From contig NZ_CP094828.1 in NCBI RefSeq assembly GCF_022865125.1, forward strand, positions 1,550,001 through 1,614,000: DNA of 64,000 nt, in the 5' to 3' direction. Under the pieces are notes generated by a model. The model made no database searches, had not been told where the DNA came from, and saw only the letters and a program-made list of their open reading frames with translations. The stretch is from Acuticoccus sp. I52.16.1. GTDB taxonomy: Bacteria; Pseudomonadota; Alphaproteobacteria; Rhizobiales; Amorphaceae. Numbering within the stretch: position 1 is the first letter of the stretch; every line of letters begins with the position of its first letter. Position numbers and translations under genes: made by a program. Below are positions 9,738-18,443 of this stretch, piece after piece.

Positions 9738-9989
9738 TCAGCCGCCGGTCATCGGCGGAAACAGCGCCACCTCGCGCGCCCCCGCGACGGGCGTATCGTG
9801 CGTGACGTGCCGCTGGTCGACGGCAACGCGGATGAAGCGATCCTGCTCGAGCGCGTGCGCGTAGCCCTCGCCCCGGCTCTTCAGCCACAGGATCAGGTCG
9901 CCGGCGGTGGCCACCTCCTGCGGCACCACGATGTCCTCTTCCGGCACGCCGATCCGCTCGCGCACCCATGCGAAGTACTTAAGCTTCAT
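9738..9989 (-). CDS. moaD: Molybdopterin synthase sulfur carrier subunit
   Basis: An 83-residue ubiquitin-fold sulfur carrier ending in the required Gly-Gly (PMTGG), the site of adenylation and thiocarboxylation. The start MKLKYFAWVRERIG is typical of MoaD. Its ATG lies inside the 3' end of pgsA (11-base overlap in another frame) and its stop is four bases before moaE. The pgsA-moaD-moaE arrangement is common in this lineage and suggests a single minus-strand operon. Confidence 0.93.
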   Translation of the reverse strand: MKLKYFAWVRERIGVPEEDIVVPQEVATAGDLILWLKSRGEGYAHALEQDRFIRVAVDQRHVTHDTPVAGAREVALFPPMTGG

Positions 9990-10536
9990 GACTCCCCCAG
10001 TTGTGGCGCGTGCCCCAGACGTACTGGGCGCCGCTGACCACCGTCATGACGGTCGCGACCCACAAGATGGCGAGTCCGGCCCAGTTCGCAATAACCGGAA
10101 AGGGAACCAGCGGCGCGGCGATGAGGACGGCGAGGGCGACGAGCTGCACCGTGGTCTTCCATTTGGCCAGCATCGAGGCCGGGACGACCACCTCCTTGCT
10201 GGCCAGATGCTCGCGCAGTCCGGCGATCGCGGTCTCGCGCGTGAGGATCAACGCGGCGGCCAGCGCATGGACGCCGTGGATCGATCCCTCCGCGCAGAGC
10301 ATCAGCAACGTCACGCTGACGAGCATCTTGTCGGCGATGGAATCGAGCATCCGGCCGAAGGCGGTGGTCTGATTCAGCGTGCGGGCGAGGTAGCCGTCGA
10401 GCCAGTCGGTCGCCGCGGCGAGGACGAAGAGCGTCAGCGCCAGGCCCCGGTGAGGACCGAAGGGCCAGGCCAGCGTCACCGCGACCGCCAGGACGGCGAT
10501 GCAGCGGAACCAGGTCAGGAGCGTTGGTAAATTCAT
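9979..10536 (-). CDS. pgsA: CDP-diacylglycerol--glycerol-3-phosphate 3-phosphatidyltransferase
   Basis: A 185-residue inner-membrane CDP-alcohol phosphatidyltransferase that commits CDP-diacylglycerol to phosphatidylglycerol synthesis. The family signature D-G-x2-A-R-x8-G-x3-D-x3-D is complete in DGYLARTLNQTTAFGRMLD followed by SIAD. Several hydrophobic helices surround it. The ATG at 10536 gives the normal N-terminus MNLPTLLTWFR; longer in-frame ORF continues upstream without family similarity. Its end overlaps moaD. Confidence 0.94.
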   Translation of the reverse strand: MNLPTLLTWFRCIAVLAVAVTLAWPFGPHRGLALTLFVLAAATDWLDGYLARTLNQTTAFGRMLDSIADKMLVSVTLLMLCAEGSIHGVHALAAALILTRETAIAGLREHLASKEVVVPASMLAKWKTTVQLVALAVLIAAPLVPFPVIANWAGLAILWVATVMTVVSGAQYVWGTRHNWGSHEA

Positions 10537-10646
10537 AGGTTTTTCTAGGACAGTTCCGCGCCTCGGTCCAAGCCCAACGCGGTGTACGCTTCGGCGGTTG
10601 CGTCGCGGACCGTCCGGCCGGGCGGTCCTGCCGGTCCGGGCGTGCC

Positions 10647-11123
10647 TCAGCCTCGGCCGCGGCTGCGGCTGATCGCATCGGACAGCGCGCTGGCGAAGCT
10701 GGCCCGGTCCGCCGGATTGAGGAAGGCGCCGATGACGACGGCGCGACCGTGCGAGCCGATCTCGAGGTTGACGACGTCCTCGTCGCGCCGGACGACGGCG
10801 AGGCGGGCCCATGCGGTCTGGAAGCGGTGCTCACGGACGCGGCCGGCGGGGGAGACCTTGCGGATCAGCACCTCGCTCGGGGTGACGGTGATCTCCTCGA
10901 ACTGGCGGCCGGAGCGGTAGGAGAGCTTGAAGGCGCCCCAGACGAGGAGGATGTCCGCCACGGCGAAGAGGGAGACCGGCCACGCGCCGATCGCCCAGGT
11001 GCGCAGCGCCGCGAACCCCATTGCGCCCGCGACCACCGCCATCAGAACGAGATAGCCGCGGCGGGTGAGCGACCGGTGCGGGAAGAGGACCGCGTGGAAG
11101 GGTTCTGCCTCGGCGATGGACAT
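10647..11123 (-). CDS. DUF2244 integral membrane protein
   Basis: A 158-residue protein matching the DUF2244 family of alphaproteobacterial membrane proteins. Two hydrophobic helices lie at about residues 22-62 (GYLVLMAVVAGAMGFAAL and WPVSLFAVADILLVWGAF), followed by a soluble beta-rich C-terminal part with VTPSEVLIRK and ARLAVVRRDEDVVNLEIGSHG. No enzymatic residues are apparent and no function is established for the family. The ATG at 11123 was chosen because the longer frame upstream is low-complexity and runs antisense into the ABC permease. It is transcribed toward pgsA with a 110-base gap. Confidence 0.8.
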   Translation of the reverse strand: MSIAEAEPFHAVLFPHRSLTRRGYLVLMAVVAGAMGFAALRTWAIGAWPVSLFAVADILLVWGAFKLSYRSGRQFEEITVTPSEVLIRKVSPAGRVREHRFQTAWARLAVVRRDEDVVNLEIGSHGRAVVIGAFLNPADRASFASALSDAISRSRGRG

Positions 11124-11306
11124 GCGCCCACTATAGCGCCCGCCGGCCGGCGCGACGATGCCCCCGTCGCGCCGCGACGCGCGGCCGGCAAGCCTCGCCC
11201 AGCGGCGGTGCGCGGTCGCGATCGGTTGATTTTTCCGCCGCGGCACCCGAACTAGGCTCGCCGACGCGGCGTGCGCCGCGTGCAGATCATGGCCAGGTGG
11301 GATGGA

Positions 11307-13034
11307 ATGAGGCGCCGCGACTATGACGGGCGGGACGCGGCGCCGCGGCGCCCCCGGCCGGCCGGCGGCGGGGGGCCGGCGGCCGCGGCGGGCGTCGCCG
11401 TCAAGCTCGTCATCGCCGTGCCGGTGGGCGCCGGGCTCGTCGGCGTGCTTCTGCCGGCATTCGGCTACCTGCCGCCCATCGGCGCCGACCAGCCTGGGCT
11501 CGCCGCGTTCGCCGCCCTCGCCGCCCGCCCCGGCCTCGCCCATTCGGCGGCGCTGTCGGTCGGGACGGCACTGGCGGCGACCCTCGTCTCGCTGGCGGCC
11601 ACGGCGTCGATCCTGGCGGCGACGTTCGGCACGCGGGCGATGGCGGTCACGGATCGGCTGCTGGCGCCGCTCTTGTCGGTGCCGCATGCGGCCGCGGCGC
11701 TCGGGTTCGTGCTGCTGTTCGCGCCCTCCGGCCTGGTCCTGCGGCTCCTGTCGCCGTGGGCCACCGGGCTGCGGGTCCCGCCCGATATCGCGCTGGTGCA
11801 AGACCCGTGGGGGATCGCCCTCACCGTGGCCCTCGTCATGAAGGAGACGCCCTTTCTGGTGCTGATGGCCCTCGCCGCGCTGGGACAGATCGAAGCGCGG
11901 CCCCGCGTCGCCATGGCGCGGGCGCTCGGCTACGGGCGGATGGCGGCGTTCCTGCACGGGGTGTGGCCGCTGGTCTACCGGCAGATCAAGCTGCCGGTGC
12001 TGGCCGTGCTCGCCTTCTGCGTCTCGGTGGTCGACGTGGCGATGATCCTGGGGCCGACGCGCCCGCCCCCCCTCGCCGTGCGCCTCCTCACCGAGCTCCA
12101 CGCGGCCGACATCGACGCCTGGCTCGTCGGCAGTGCCGGCGCGGTGCTGCTGCTGGGGCTGATGGGCGCCCTGGTCCTCGCCTGGCTCGCGCTGGAGCGC
12201 GCCGCGGGGTGGGCGCTGGCCCGGCTGCGCGACGGCGGCTGGCGCGCCCGGCGCGACCGGCTGGCCCGTATCGCCGCCATGGCCTTCGCCGCGGCATTGA
12301 CCGGCACGATGGCGCTCGCGGTGGTCGGCCTGTGCGTGCAGTCGGTCGCCGGCTACTGGCCGTTTCCGCAGGTGCTGCCCGCCAACGTCAGCGCCGCGTC
12401 CTGGGTCGAGCGCCTGCCGGGCGTGCTCGACACGCTGGCGACCACGCTCGGCATCGCCATCGGCGCGACGGCGCTGTCGCTGCCGCTGGCGGTGGCGCTG
12501 CTGGCGAGCGGCGTGCGCGTGGGCGGGCTGATCTACCTGCCGCTGATCGTGCCGCAAGTCGCTTTCCTGTTCGGTCTGGCGACGCTCGTCATCGCCATGG
12601 GGGTGACGGCCGGGCCGGTCCTCGTCACCCTCACGCACGTCCTCTTCACGCTGCCTTATGCCCTCATCGCGCTGTCCGGCCCCTGGGCCGCACTCGACCC
12701 GCGCTACGAGATGGCGGCGCGCAGCTTCGGCCTGCCGTGGTGGCGCCGCTTCGTCATGGTCCGGCTGGCGCTGCTGACGCGGCCGCTGGCGGTCGCGGCG
12801 GCGCTCGGCGTCGCGGTCAGCGTCGCGCTCTACGTGCCGACGCGCATCGTCGGCGGCGGGCGCGTCGCCACCATCACCACCGAAGCGGTCGCGGCGGCCA
12901 CCGGCGGCGACCGGCGGCTGGTCGCCATGCTCGCCCTCATGCAGCTGGCGCTCCCCTTCGTCGCCTTTGCGCTGGCGCGGGGCGGGCCGGCGCTCGCCTT
13001 CCGCCACCGCCGCGCCATGCAGGGCCGCGCATGA
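11307..13034 (+). CDS. ABC transporter permease, fused two-domain type (YnjC/ThiP-like)
   Basis: A 575-residue inner-membrane permease with two tandem binding-protein-dependent transport domains, as in ThiP and YnjC. Each half has an EAA-type loop contacting the ATPase: the first around ARAL-GYGRMAAF (near residues 205-215), the second around AARSFGLPWWRRF (near 470). The start is uncertain: ATG 11307 has AGGTGGGA four bases upstream, and in-frame ATG 11289 and GTG 11271 are alternatives. The gene overlaps the ATPase gene by four bases (ATGA). No periplasmic binding protein gene is adjacent, so the substrate cannot be assigned. Confidence 0.85.
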   Translation: MRRRDYDGRDAAPRRPRPAGGGGPAAAAGVAVKLVIAVPVGAGLVGVLLPAFGYLPPIGADQPGLAAFAALAARPGLAHSAALSVGTALAATLVSLAATASILAATFGTRAMAVTDRLLAPLLSVPHAAAALGFVLLFAPSGLVLRLLSPWATGLRVPPDIALVQDPWGIALTVALVMKETPFLVLMALAALGQIEARPRVAMARALGYGRMAAFLHGVWPLVYRQIKLPVLAVLAFCVSVVDVAMILGPTRPPPLAVRLLTELHAADIDAWLVGSAGAVLLLGLMGALVLAWLALERAAGWALARLRDGGWRARRDRLARIAAMAFAAALTGTMALAVVGLCVQSVAGYWPFPQVLPANVSAASWVERLPGVLDTLATTLGIAIGATALSLPLAVALLASGVRVGGLIYLPLIVPQVAFLFGLATLVIAMGVTAGPVLVTLTHVLFTLPYALIALSGPWAALDPRYEMAARSFGLPWWRRFVMVRLALLTRPLAVAAALGVAVSVALYVPTRIVGGGRVATITTEAVAAATGGDRRLVAMLALMQLALPFVAFALARGGPALAFRHRRAMQGRA

Positions 13035-13684
13035 GCCTGGAGATCGACCTCGCCGTCGCGCTGCGCGGGCGCACCATGGCCACGCTGAAGGCGACCGTCG
13101 AGCCGGGAGCCGTGCTCTCGGTGATCGGCCCGTCGGGCGGCGGCAAGACCTCGCTGCTCCTGGCCGTCGCCGGACTGCTGGACGCGCCCTTCACCGTCAC
13201 CGGCACCGTGACACGCGACGGCACAGACCTCACTCCGCTGCCGCCCGAGCGCCGCCGCATGGGGCTGATGTTCCAGGACGCGCTCCTCTACCCGCACATG
13301 TCGGTGGTGCAGAACGTCCTCTTCGCGGTGCCGCGGCGGGAGGCCGGGCGGCGCCTGACGCGGGCCGAGCGCCGCGCCCGTGCCGAAGCCAACCTCGCCC
13401 GTGTCGAGATGGGGCACGCCGCCGCACGCGACCCGGACACGCTCTCGGGCGGCCAGACGAGCCGTGTGGCACTGGCGCGCACGCTCGCCTCGGCGCCGCG
13501 AACGCTGCTGCTGGACGAGCCGTTCTCGGCGCTGGACCCGGCGCTCCGGGCCCAGGTGCGGGCGTTCGTCTTCGACCTGGCGCGGCAGGACGGGCTGCCC
13601 GTCGTCATGGTCAGCCACGACCCGGCGGACGCGGAGGCGGCGGGGGGCCAGATCATCGAGATCCGGTCTTGCCAAGCAGGGTGA
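13031..13684 (+). CDS. ABC transporter ATP-binding protein (YnjD-like)
   Basis: A 217-residue ABC ATPase energising the permease encoded immediately upstream. Walker A is GPSGGGKTS, the Q-loop is LMFQDALLYPH, the signature is LSGGQ, Walker B is LLLDEP and the switch histidine is in VSHDPADAE, so it should hydrolyse ATP. It lacks the C-terminal regulatory domain of MalK/PotA types and matches the short YnjD/ThiQ form. The last codons overlap the probable promoter of the SRP RNA gene. Confidence 0.92.
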   Translation: MSLEIDLAVALRGRTMATLKATVEPGAVLSVIGPSGGGKTSLLLAVAGLLDAPFTVTGTVTRDGTDLTPLPPERRRMGLMFQDALLYPHMSVVQNVLFAVPRREAGRRLTRAERRARAEANLARVEMGHAAARDPDTLSGGQTSRVALARTLASAPRTLLLDEPFSALDPALRAQVRAFVFDLARQDGLPVVMVSHDPADAEAAGGQIIEIRSCQAG

Positions 13685-13696
13685 TGATCCTGATAT
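13668..13696 (+). promoter_or_regulatory. Probable housekeeping promoter of the SRP RNA gene
   Basis: CTTGCC at 13668-13673 and TGATAT at 13691-13696 are separated by exactly 17 bases, resembling the alphaproteobacterial sigma-70 pattern CTTGAC-N17-CTATAT (5/6 and 4/6 matches). Initiation about six bases downstream would fall at the 5' end of the SRP RNA. The -35 element lies inside the last codons of the ABC ATPase gene. Confidence 0.6.
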
Positions 13697-13701
13697 AGGG
13701 C

Positions 13702-13802
13702 GGTGGGAGGTCGGCGGTGGACGGGCCACTCGCCAACCGGGTCAGGTCGGGAACGAAGCAGCCCTAACGAATCCGGTCCGGGTCATTCGCCGGCCTCCTT
13801 CT
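13702..13802 (+). ncRNA. ffs: Signal recognition particle RNA, small (4.5S-type)
   Basis: The conserved SRP domain is recognisable: GGTCAGGTCGGGAACGAAGC at about 13740-13759, then AGCCCTAACG. The outer ends pair: GAGGTCGGCG (13707-13716) with CGCCGGCCTC (13788-13797), a ten-pair helix with one G-U. The Ffh-binding GGAA tetraloop is kept, but its closing pair is G-C where the common sequence has C-G, a compensatory swap. The RNA pairs with Ffh to target membrane proteins. Position just upstream of dnaX is typical for the lineage. Ends are approximate. Confidence 0.93.
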
Positions 13803-13961
13803 TCCAAGCCGGCGACCTCGGCGGCGACGATGCCGCGCCCACCACGTGGGCAAGCGCGAAATCCGGGCGCCGCAGGGCTGGCGCCTACCGGGCATCGTGT
13901 GCATGGTTGAGCCCGCGCGCAACCAGCGGCACACACCACGATTTCGCGGCCGGAGACCACC

Positions 13962-15641
13962 TTGTCCGACAGCACAGCACCGTCCGCGACACCGTACACG
14001 GTCCTGGCCCGCAAATACCGCCCGCACCACTTCGGCGAGCTGATCGGCCAGGCGCCGATGGTGCGTACGCTGAAGAACGCCTTCGCTCACGACCGCATCC
14101 CGCAGGCGTGGATGCTGACCGGCGTGCGCGGTGTCGGCAAGACGACCACCGCCCGCATCCTCGCTCGCGCCCTCAACTACGAGAAGGACGGCGCCCGCCA
14201 CCCCACGGTGGAGTTCACCGAGTTCGGCGACCACTGCAAAGCCATCATGGAAGGCCGGCACGTCGACGTGATCGAGATGGACGCCGCGTCCCACACCTCG
14301 ATCAACGACATCCGCGAGATCACCGACGCGGCGCGCTACAAGCCCGTCTCCGCGCTCTACAAGGTGTACATCATCGACGAGGTGCACATGCTGTCGACGG
14401 CGGCCTTCAACGGTCTCCTGAAGACGCTGGAAGAGCCGCCCGAGCACGTGAAGTTCATCTTCGCCACGACCGAGATCCGCAAGGTCCCGGTGACGGTGCT
14501 GTCCCGCTGCCAGCGGTTCGACCTGCGCCGGATCGAGGCGGACGAGCTGAGCGCGCACCTCGCCAAGGTCGCCACCAACGAAGGCATCACCGCCGACGAG
14601 GAGGCACTGCGCCTGATCGCCCGCGCCGCCGAGGGCTCGGTGCGCGACTCGCTGTCGCTGATGGACCAGGCGATCAGCCACGGCGGCGGCGTGATCTCCG
14701 CCGAGAGCCTGCGCGACATGCTCGGCCTCGCCGACCGCACCCGCATCGTCGACCTGTTCGAGCGCGTCATGAAGGGCGACGCCGCCGGGGCGCTGGCCGA
14801 ACTCGGCGCGCAGTACGAGGTGGGTGCCGACCCGGCCGTCATCCTCACCGACCTCGCCTCGTTCACCCATCAGGTGACGCGCCTCAAGGTGACCAACGGC
14901 TCGCCCGACCCCGGCGACCCGCAGGAGGTGCGCGAGAGCGCCGTCGCCTTCGCCGCCGGGCTCGGCATGGCGGCGCTGTCGCGCATGTGGCAGGCGTTGC
15001 TCGCCGGGATCCAGGAGGTGCAGTCCGCGCCCAAGCCGATGATGGCGGCCGAGATGGTCCTCATCCGGCTCACCTACATGGCGAGCCTGCCCGACCCCGA
15101 CCGTCTGCCGATGACCGACGCGCCGCAGGCGCCGGGCGGCGGTGGCCCGGCCCGCCCGCCGCGCGGCCCCGGCAACGGCCCGGCCGCCCGCGCCGTGGCC
15201 CCCGCACAGGCTCGCGCCAGCGCCCGCGCCGAGCGCCCGCAGCCGCAGAGCTTCGAGGATATCGCCGCGCTGATGGGCTCGCACTCGCTGCTGCTCAAGC
15301 AGGCGGTGGAGCAGGACATGCGCCTGAAGGCCTTCGCGCCCGGCCGCATCGAGGTGACGCTGACCGAGGGCGCCAATGCGAACGCCGCCGGCCAGCTGGG
15401 GCAGAAGCTGACCGAGGTCACCGGCTCGCGCTGGATCGTCACCGTCAGCGAGGGCGCCACGACGCCGACGATCCACGAGGTGAAGACCGCCGAGCAGCTC
15501 CGCCTGAAGGCGGAAGCCGGGGAAGACCCGCTGGTGAAAGCGATCATGGCGCGGTTCGCCGATGCGCAGATCGTCGAAGTGAGAGAAACACCGCACGAGG
15601 CGGACGGGCCGGCCGAACAGGCGCGCGACCGCAAGGGTTGA
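13962..15641 (+). CDS. dnaX: DNA polymerase III tau subunit
   Basis: A 559-residue clamp-loader ATPase. Walker A is GVRGVGKTT at residues 54-62, Walker B is IIDEVHMLS, and sensor 1 lies in FIFATTEIRKVP. Of the cysteine zinc cluster found in the E. coli protein only one Cys remains (GDHCKAIMEG), a condition I associate with alphaproteobacterial DnaX. A Pro/Ala/Gly-rich linker near residues 390-425 precedes the tau C-terminal domain. The start is TTG with GGAG at 13952-13955. It is the first gene of a dnaX-ybaB-recR operon. Confidence 0.96.
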   Translation: MSDSTAPSATPYTVLARKYRPHHFGELIGQAPMVRTLKNAFAHDRIPQAWMLTGVRGVGKTTTARILARALNYEKDGARHPTVEFTEFGDHCKAIMEGRHVDVIEMDAASHTSINDIREITDAARYKPVSALYKVYIIDEVHMLSTAAFNGLLKTLEEPPEHVKFIFATTEIRKVPVTVLSRCQRFDLRRIEADELSAHLAKVATNEGITADEEALRLIARAAEGSVRDSLSLMDQAISHGGGVISAESLRDMLGLADRTRIVDLFERVMKGDAAGALAELGAQYEVGADPAVILTDLASFTHQVTRLKVTNGSPDPGDPQEVRESAVAFAAGLGMAALSRMWQALLAGIQEVQSAPKPMMAAEMVLIRLTYMASLPDPDRLPMTDAPQAPGGGGPARPPRGPGNGPAARAVAPAQARASARAERPQPQSFEDIAALMGSHSLLLKQAVEQDMRLKAFAPGRIEVTLTEGANANAAGQLGQKLTEVTGSRWIVTVSEGATTPTIHEVKTAEQLRLKAEAGEDPLVKAIMARFADAQIVEVRETPHEADGPAEQARDRKG

Positions 15642-15654
15642 GAGGAAGAGACCG

Positions 15655-15981
15655 ATGGATTTGTTCAAGATGATGGGGAAGGCCCGCGAGCTGCAGAGCC
15701 GCATGGGCGACCTCCAGGACGAGCTGAAGGAGATCGAGGCGAGCGGCGAGTCCGGCGCCGGCTCGGTCAAGGCGACGATGAACGGCGCCATGGTGCTGAC
15801 CGCCCTCGCGATCGACCCCGAACTGATGAAACCGGAGGACAAGGAGATCGTCGAGGATCTGGTGATGGCCGCCGTCGCCGACGCGCAGGCCAAGGTCCAG
15901 GTCCTCGTCCAGGAGCGCACGCAGAGCCTGATGGGCGACCTCGGCCTCCCCGCCGGCATGAAGCTGCCCTTCGGCGGCTGA
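15655..15981 (+). CDS. ybaB: YbaB/EbfC family nucleoid-associated protein
   Basis: A 108-residue small DNA-binding protein of the YbaB/EbfC family, which forms dimers with a tweezer-like shape. The N-terminal helix [17 protein letters not shown] and the [20 protein letters not shown] core are typical. It lies 13 bases after dnaX and 7 before recR, the widely conserved replication-repair operon. An AGAGGAAG ribosome site precedes the ATG. Confidence 0.94.
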   Translation: MDLFKMMGKARELQSRMGDLQDELKEIEASGESGAGSVKATMNGAMVLTALAIDPELMKPEDKEIVEDLVMAAVADAQAKVQVLVQERTQSLMGDLGLPAGMKLPFGG

Positions 15982-15988
15982 CGCGCCT

Positions 15989-16591
15989 GTGGCGGTCGCG
16001 GGTCCCGAAATCGAGCGGCTGATCGCGCTGCTGGCCAAGCTGCCCGGTCTCGGCCCCCGCTCGGCCCGCCGCGCCGCCCTCCACATGGTGAAGAAGCGCG
16101 AGGCGCTGCTGCACCCGCTCGCCGCGGCGCTGGCCGAGGTGGGCGAGCGCGTCACCGTGTGCAGCGAGTGCGGCAACGTCGACACGTCCGACCCCTGCAC
16201 CGTCTGCGCCGACGTCTCGCGCGATGCGGCGACGCTCATCGTCGTGGAAGACGTCGCCGACCTGTGGGCCCTGGAACGCGCCAGCGCGCTGCGCGCCCGC
16301 TACCACGTCCTCGGCGGCACGATCTCGGCGCTCGACGGGTTCGGGCCGGACGATATCGGCATCGCGCGTCTGATAGAGCGCGTCGCGGGCGGCGAGGTCC
16401 GCGAGGTGCTGCTCGCCCTCAACGCCACCGTCGAGGGGCAGACCACCGCCCACTACATCACCGAGCGCCTCGAACCGCTCGACGTGACGATCTCACGGCT
16501 GGCTTCCGGCGTCCCGATCGGCGGCGAGCTGGACTATCTCGACGAGGGCACCCTCGCCGCCGCCATCCACCAGCGGCGCCCGTTCGGCTGA
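15989..16591 (+). CDS. recR: Recombination mediator RecR
   Basis: A 200-residue RecR, which with RecO/RecF loads RecA on SSB-coated gaps. The N-terminal helix-hairpin-helix appears in [16 protein letters not shown], the C4 zinc finger is [16 protein letters not shown] at about residues 57-72, the Toprim core starts at [13 protein letters not shown], and the C-terminal Walker B-like part includes [20 protein letters not shown]. The start is GTG, seven bases after the ybaB stop. Confidence 0.96.
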   Translation: MAVAGPEIERLIALLAKLPGLGPRSARRAALHMVKKREALLHPLAAALAEVGERVTVCSECGNVDTSDPCTVCADVSRDAATLIVVEDVADLWALERASALRARYHVLGGTISALDGFGPDDIGIARLIERVAGGEVREVLLALNATVEGQTTAHYITERLEPLDVTISRLASGVPIGGELDYLDEGTLAAAIHQRRPFG

Positions 16592-16628
16592 CGCCGCGGC
16601 TCCGCCCGGCGGCGGCCTCGGTCTCGCC

Positions 16629-17159
16629 TCAGTCGACCTTCTCGGTGGGATAGACGCCCCACAGGGTGCGTTGCGGCACCAGGCCATGCCAGTTCTGACC
16701 CGAGATCGAGCACCACGACCCGTCGCACCGCTCGACGTCCGCCAGCACGAAGGGTTCCAGGTAGGCCACCGGCGAAGAGGCCGCGCTCGCCGTCTCCAGC
16801 AGCGGGATCGTCTCGGTCTCGGACCACGGCGCGACGAGCGCGGTGCGCTTGCCGGAGAGCAGCGAGCGGTGGATCCACCCGTCCTCGCCGTCGACGTCGC
16901 GCACGCGTCGCCAGTTGCCGTACTCGCGCACGATCTCCACCGGCAGTCCGCGTTTGTTGAAGGTCCACTTGATCTTATATGACCGCGACGGGCCCACGCG
17001 CACGTTCACCTTGTTGGCGGAAAGGCTCACGAATCGTGGCAGCGGCAGGCCGCTCGGCCCCATCTCGGTCGGCCCGGCGGCATGGGCCGGCGGCGCGGCA
17101 CCGGCGACAACGGCCAGGATCAGTGCCAGGGAGGCAATCGTAAATCGGATCGGCTTCAT
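16629..17159 (-). CDS. SH3-domain exported protein
   Basis: A 176-residue protein with a signal peptide (MKPIRFTIASLALILAVV, cleavage likely after PAHA) and two bacterial SH3-like modules of the SH3_4/DUF1058 kind. The first contains NVRVGPSRSYKIKWTF and EYGNWRRVRDVDGEDGWIH; the second contains CDGSWCSISGQNWHGLVP. Such proteins are periplasmic and may bind peptidoglycan peptides. ATG 17159 is preceded by GAGGGA; a 13-codon longer ORF would bury the signal peptide. It is divergent from the dehydrogenase gene. Confidence 0.82.
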   Translation of the reverse strand: MKPIRFTIASLALILAVVAGAAPPAHAAGPTEMGPSGLPLPRFVSLSANKVNVRVGPSRSYKIKWTFNKRGLPVEIVREYGNWRRVRDVDGEDGWIHRSLLSGKRTALVAPWSETETIPLLETASAASSPVAYLEPFVLADVERCDGSWCSISGQNWHGLVPQRTLWGVYPTEKVD

Positions 17160-17246
17160 CGTTCCCTCTTTGGCGGGGAACGCTAAGGTGGCATGCATCC
17201 GGTTGCGTTCGGGTTATCAACACCCGCCGGCTTGAAGAGGAGCGTC

Positions 17247-18254
17247 ATGTCGACAAGCGTCATCGTCACGCGCAAATTGCCCGAACAGGTCGAAGAGCGC
17301 ATGCGCCAGCTGTTCGACGTGAAGCTCAACGCCGACGACCGGCCGATGACGCAGGCCGAGCTGGTCGAAGCCGTGCGCCACGCCCGCGTCCTCGTCCCCA
17401 CCATCACCGACCGGATCGACGCTGCGGTGTTGCAGCAGGCGGGCCCCAACCTCGGCCTCATCGCCAACTACGGCAACGGCACCGACAATATCGACGTCGA
17501 TGCCGCGGCGGCGCGCAAGATCCTCGTCACCAACACCCCCGGCGTCCTGACTGAGGACACCGCCGACATGACGATGGCGATGATCCTCGCCCTGCCCCGC
17601 CGCATCGTCGAGGGTACCAAGATCATCGAGGAGGGCGGCTTCGGCGGGTGGGCGCCGACGTGGATGATGGGCAACCGCGTCTGGGGCAAACGGATCGGCA
17701 TCGTCGGCATGGGACGTATTGGCGCAGCCGTCGCCAAGCGGGCCAAGGCGTTCGGCATGTCGGTCCACTATCACAACCGCCGTCCGGCCGCCCCCGCCAT
17801 CGCCGAGCCGCTCGGTGCCACCTATTGGGCAAGCCTCGACCAGATGCTCGCTCGCATGGACTTCGTCTCCATCCATTGCCCGCAGACGCCGGCGACCTTC
17901 CATCTCCTCTCCGGCCGCCGCCTGGCGCTGATGAAGCCGGAGGCCATGGTCATCAATCTCGCCCGCGGCGACATCGTCGACGAAGACGCCCTCATCAAGC
18001 TGATCGAGGAGGGAAAACTCGCCGGCGCGGGCCTCGACGTGTTCACCAACGAGCCGGCGATCAACCCCAGGCTGATCAAGTTGGCGAAGGCCGGCAAGGC
18101 GCTCCTGCTCCCGCACATGGGCTCCTCCACCCGCGAGGGCAGGATCGACATGGGCGACAAGGTGGTCATCAACATCCGCGTCTTCATGGATGGGCATCGC
18201 CCGCCGGACCTGGTGCTGTCGCAGCCGCCGGTGCACCGCCCTCTCTCGGCCTGA
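17247..18254 (+). CDS. D-isomer-specific 2-hydroxyacid dehydrogenase (glyoxylate/hydroxypyruvate reductase type)
   Basis: A 335-residue NAD(P)-dependent dehydrogenase of the GRHPR/D-glycerate dehydrogenase group. The Rossmann motif is GIVGMGRIGAAVA; the catalytic triad regions are NLARGDIVDE (Arg), VFTNEP (Glu) and LPHMGSST (His). The NYGNGTDNIDV segment marks the substrate-binding lobe. Likely reactions are glyoxylate or hydroxypyruvate reduction; specificity cannot be read with confidence. ATG 17247 follows AGAGGAG; the ORF's earlier ATG lies in the divergent promoter region. Confidence 0.9.
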   Translation: MSTSVIVTRKLPEQVEERMRQLFDVKLNADDRPMTQAELVEAVRHARVLVPTITDRIDAAVLQQAGPNLGLIANYGNGTDNIDVDAAAARKILVTNTPGVLTEDTADMTMAMILALPRRIVEGTKIIEEGGFGGWAPTWMMGNRVWGKRIGIVGMGRIGAAVAKRAKAFGMSVHYHNRRPAAPAIAEPLGATYWASLDQMLARMDFVSIHCPQTPATFHLLSGRRLALMKPEAMVINLARGDIVDEDALIKLIEEGKLAGAGLDVFTNEPAINPRLIKLAKAGKALLLPHMGSSTREGRIDMGDKVVINIRVFMDGHRPPDLVLSQPPVHRPLSA

Positions 18255-18443
18255 GGGTCCCCCGCCCGAGGCTTCGGGACCCTGCCCCCCCTTCGACCCG
18301 GAGGCGAGTTAACGGTATATCGACGGATCCGGGCAAACACGGGTATGGGGATCGGCGGTGACGCGGTCGCCTCCCACCGGACCGGGCCGGTGCGTGGGGT
18401 GCCGGCGAAGAGAATGCCAGGAACGCCTGAAGGGGCAGAAGTG

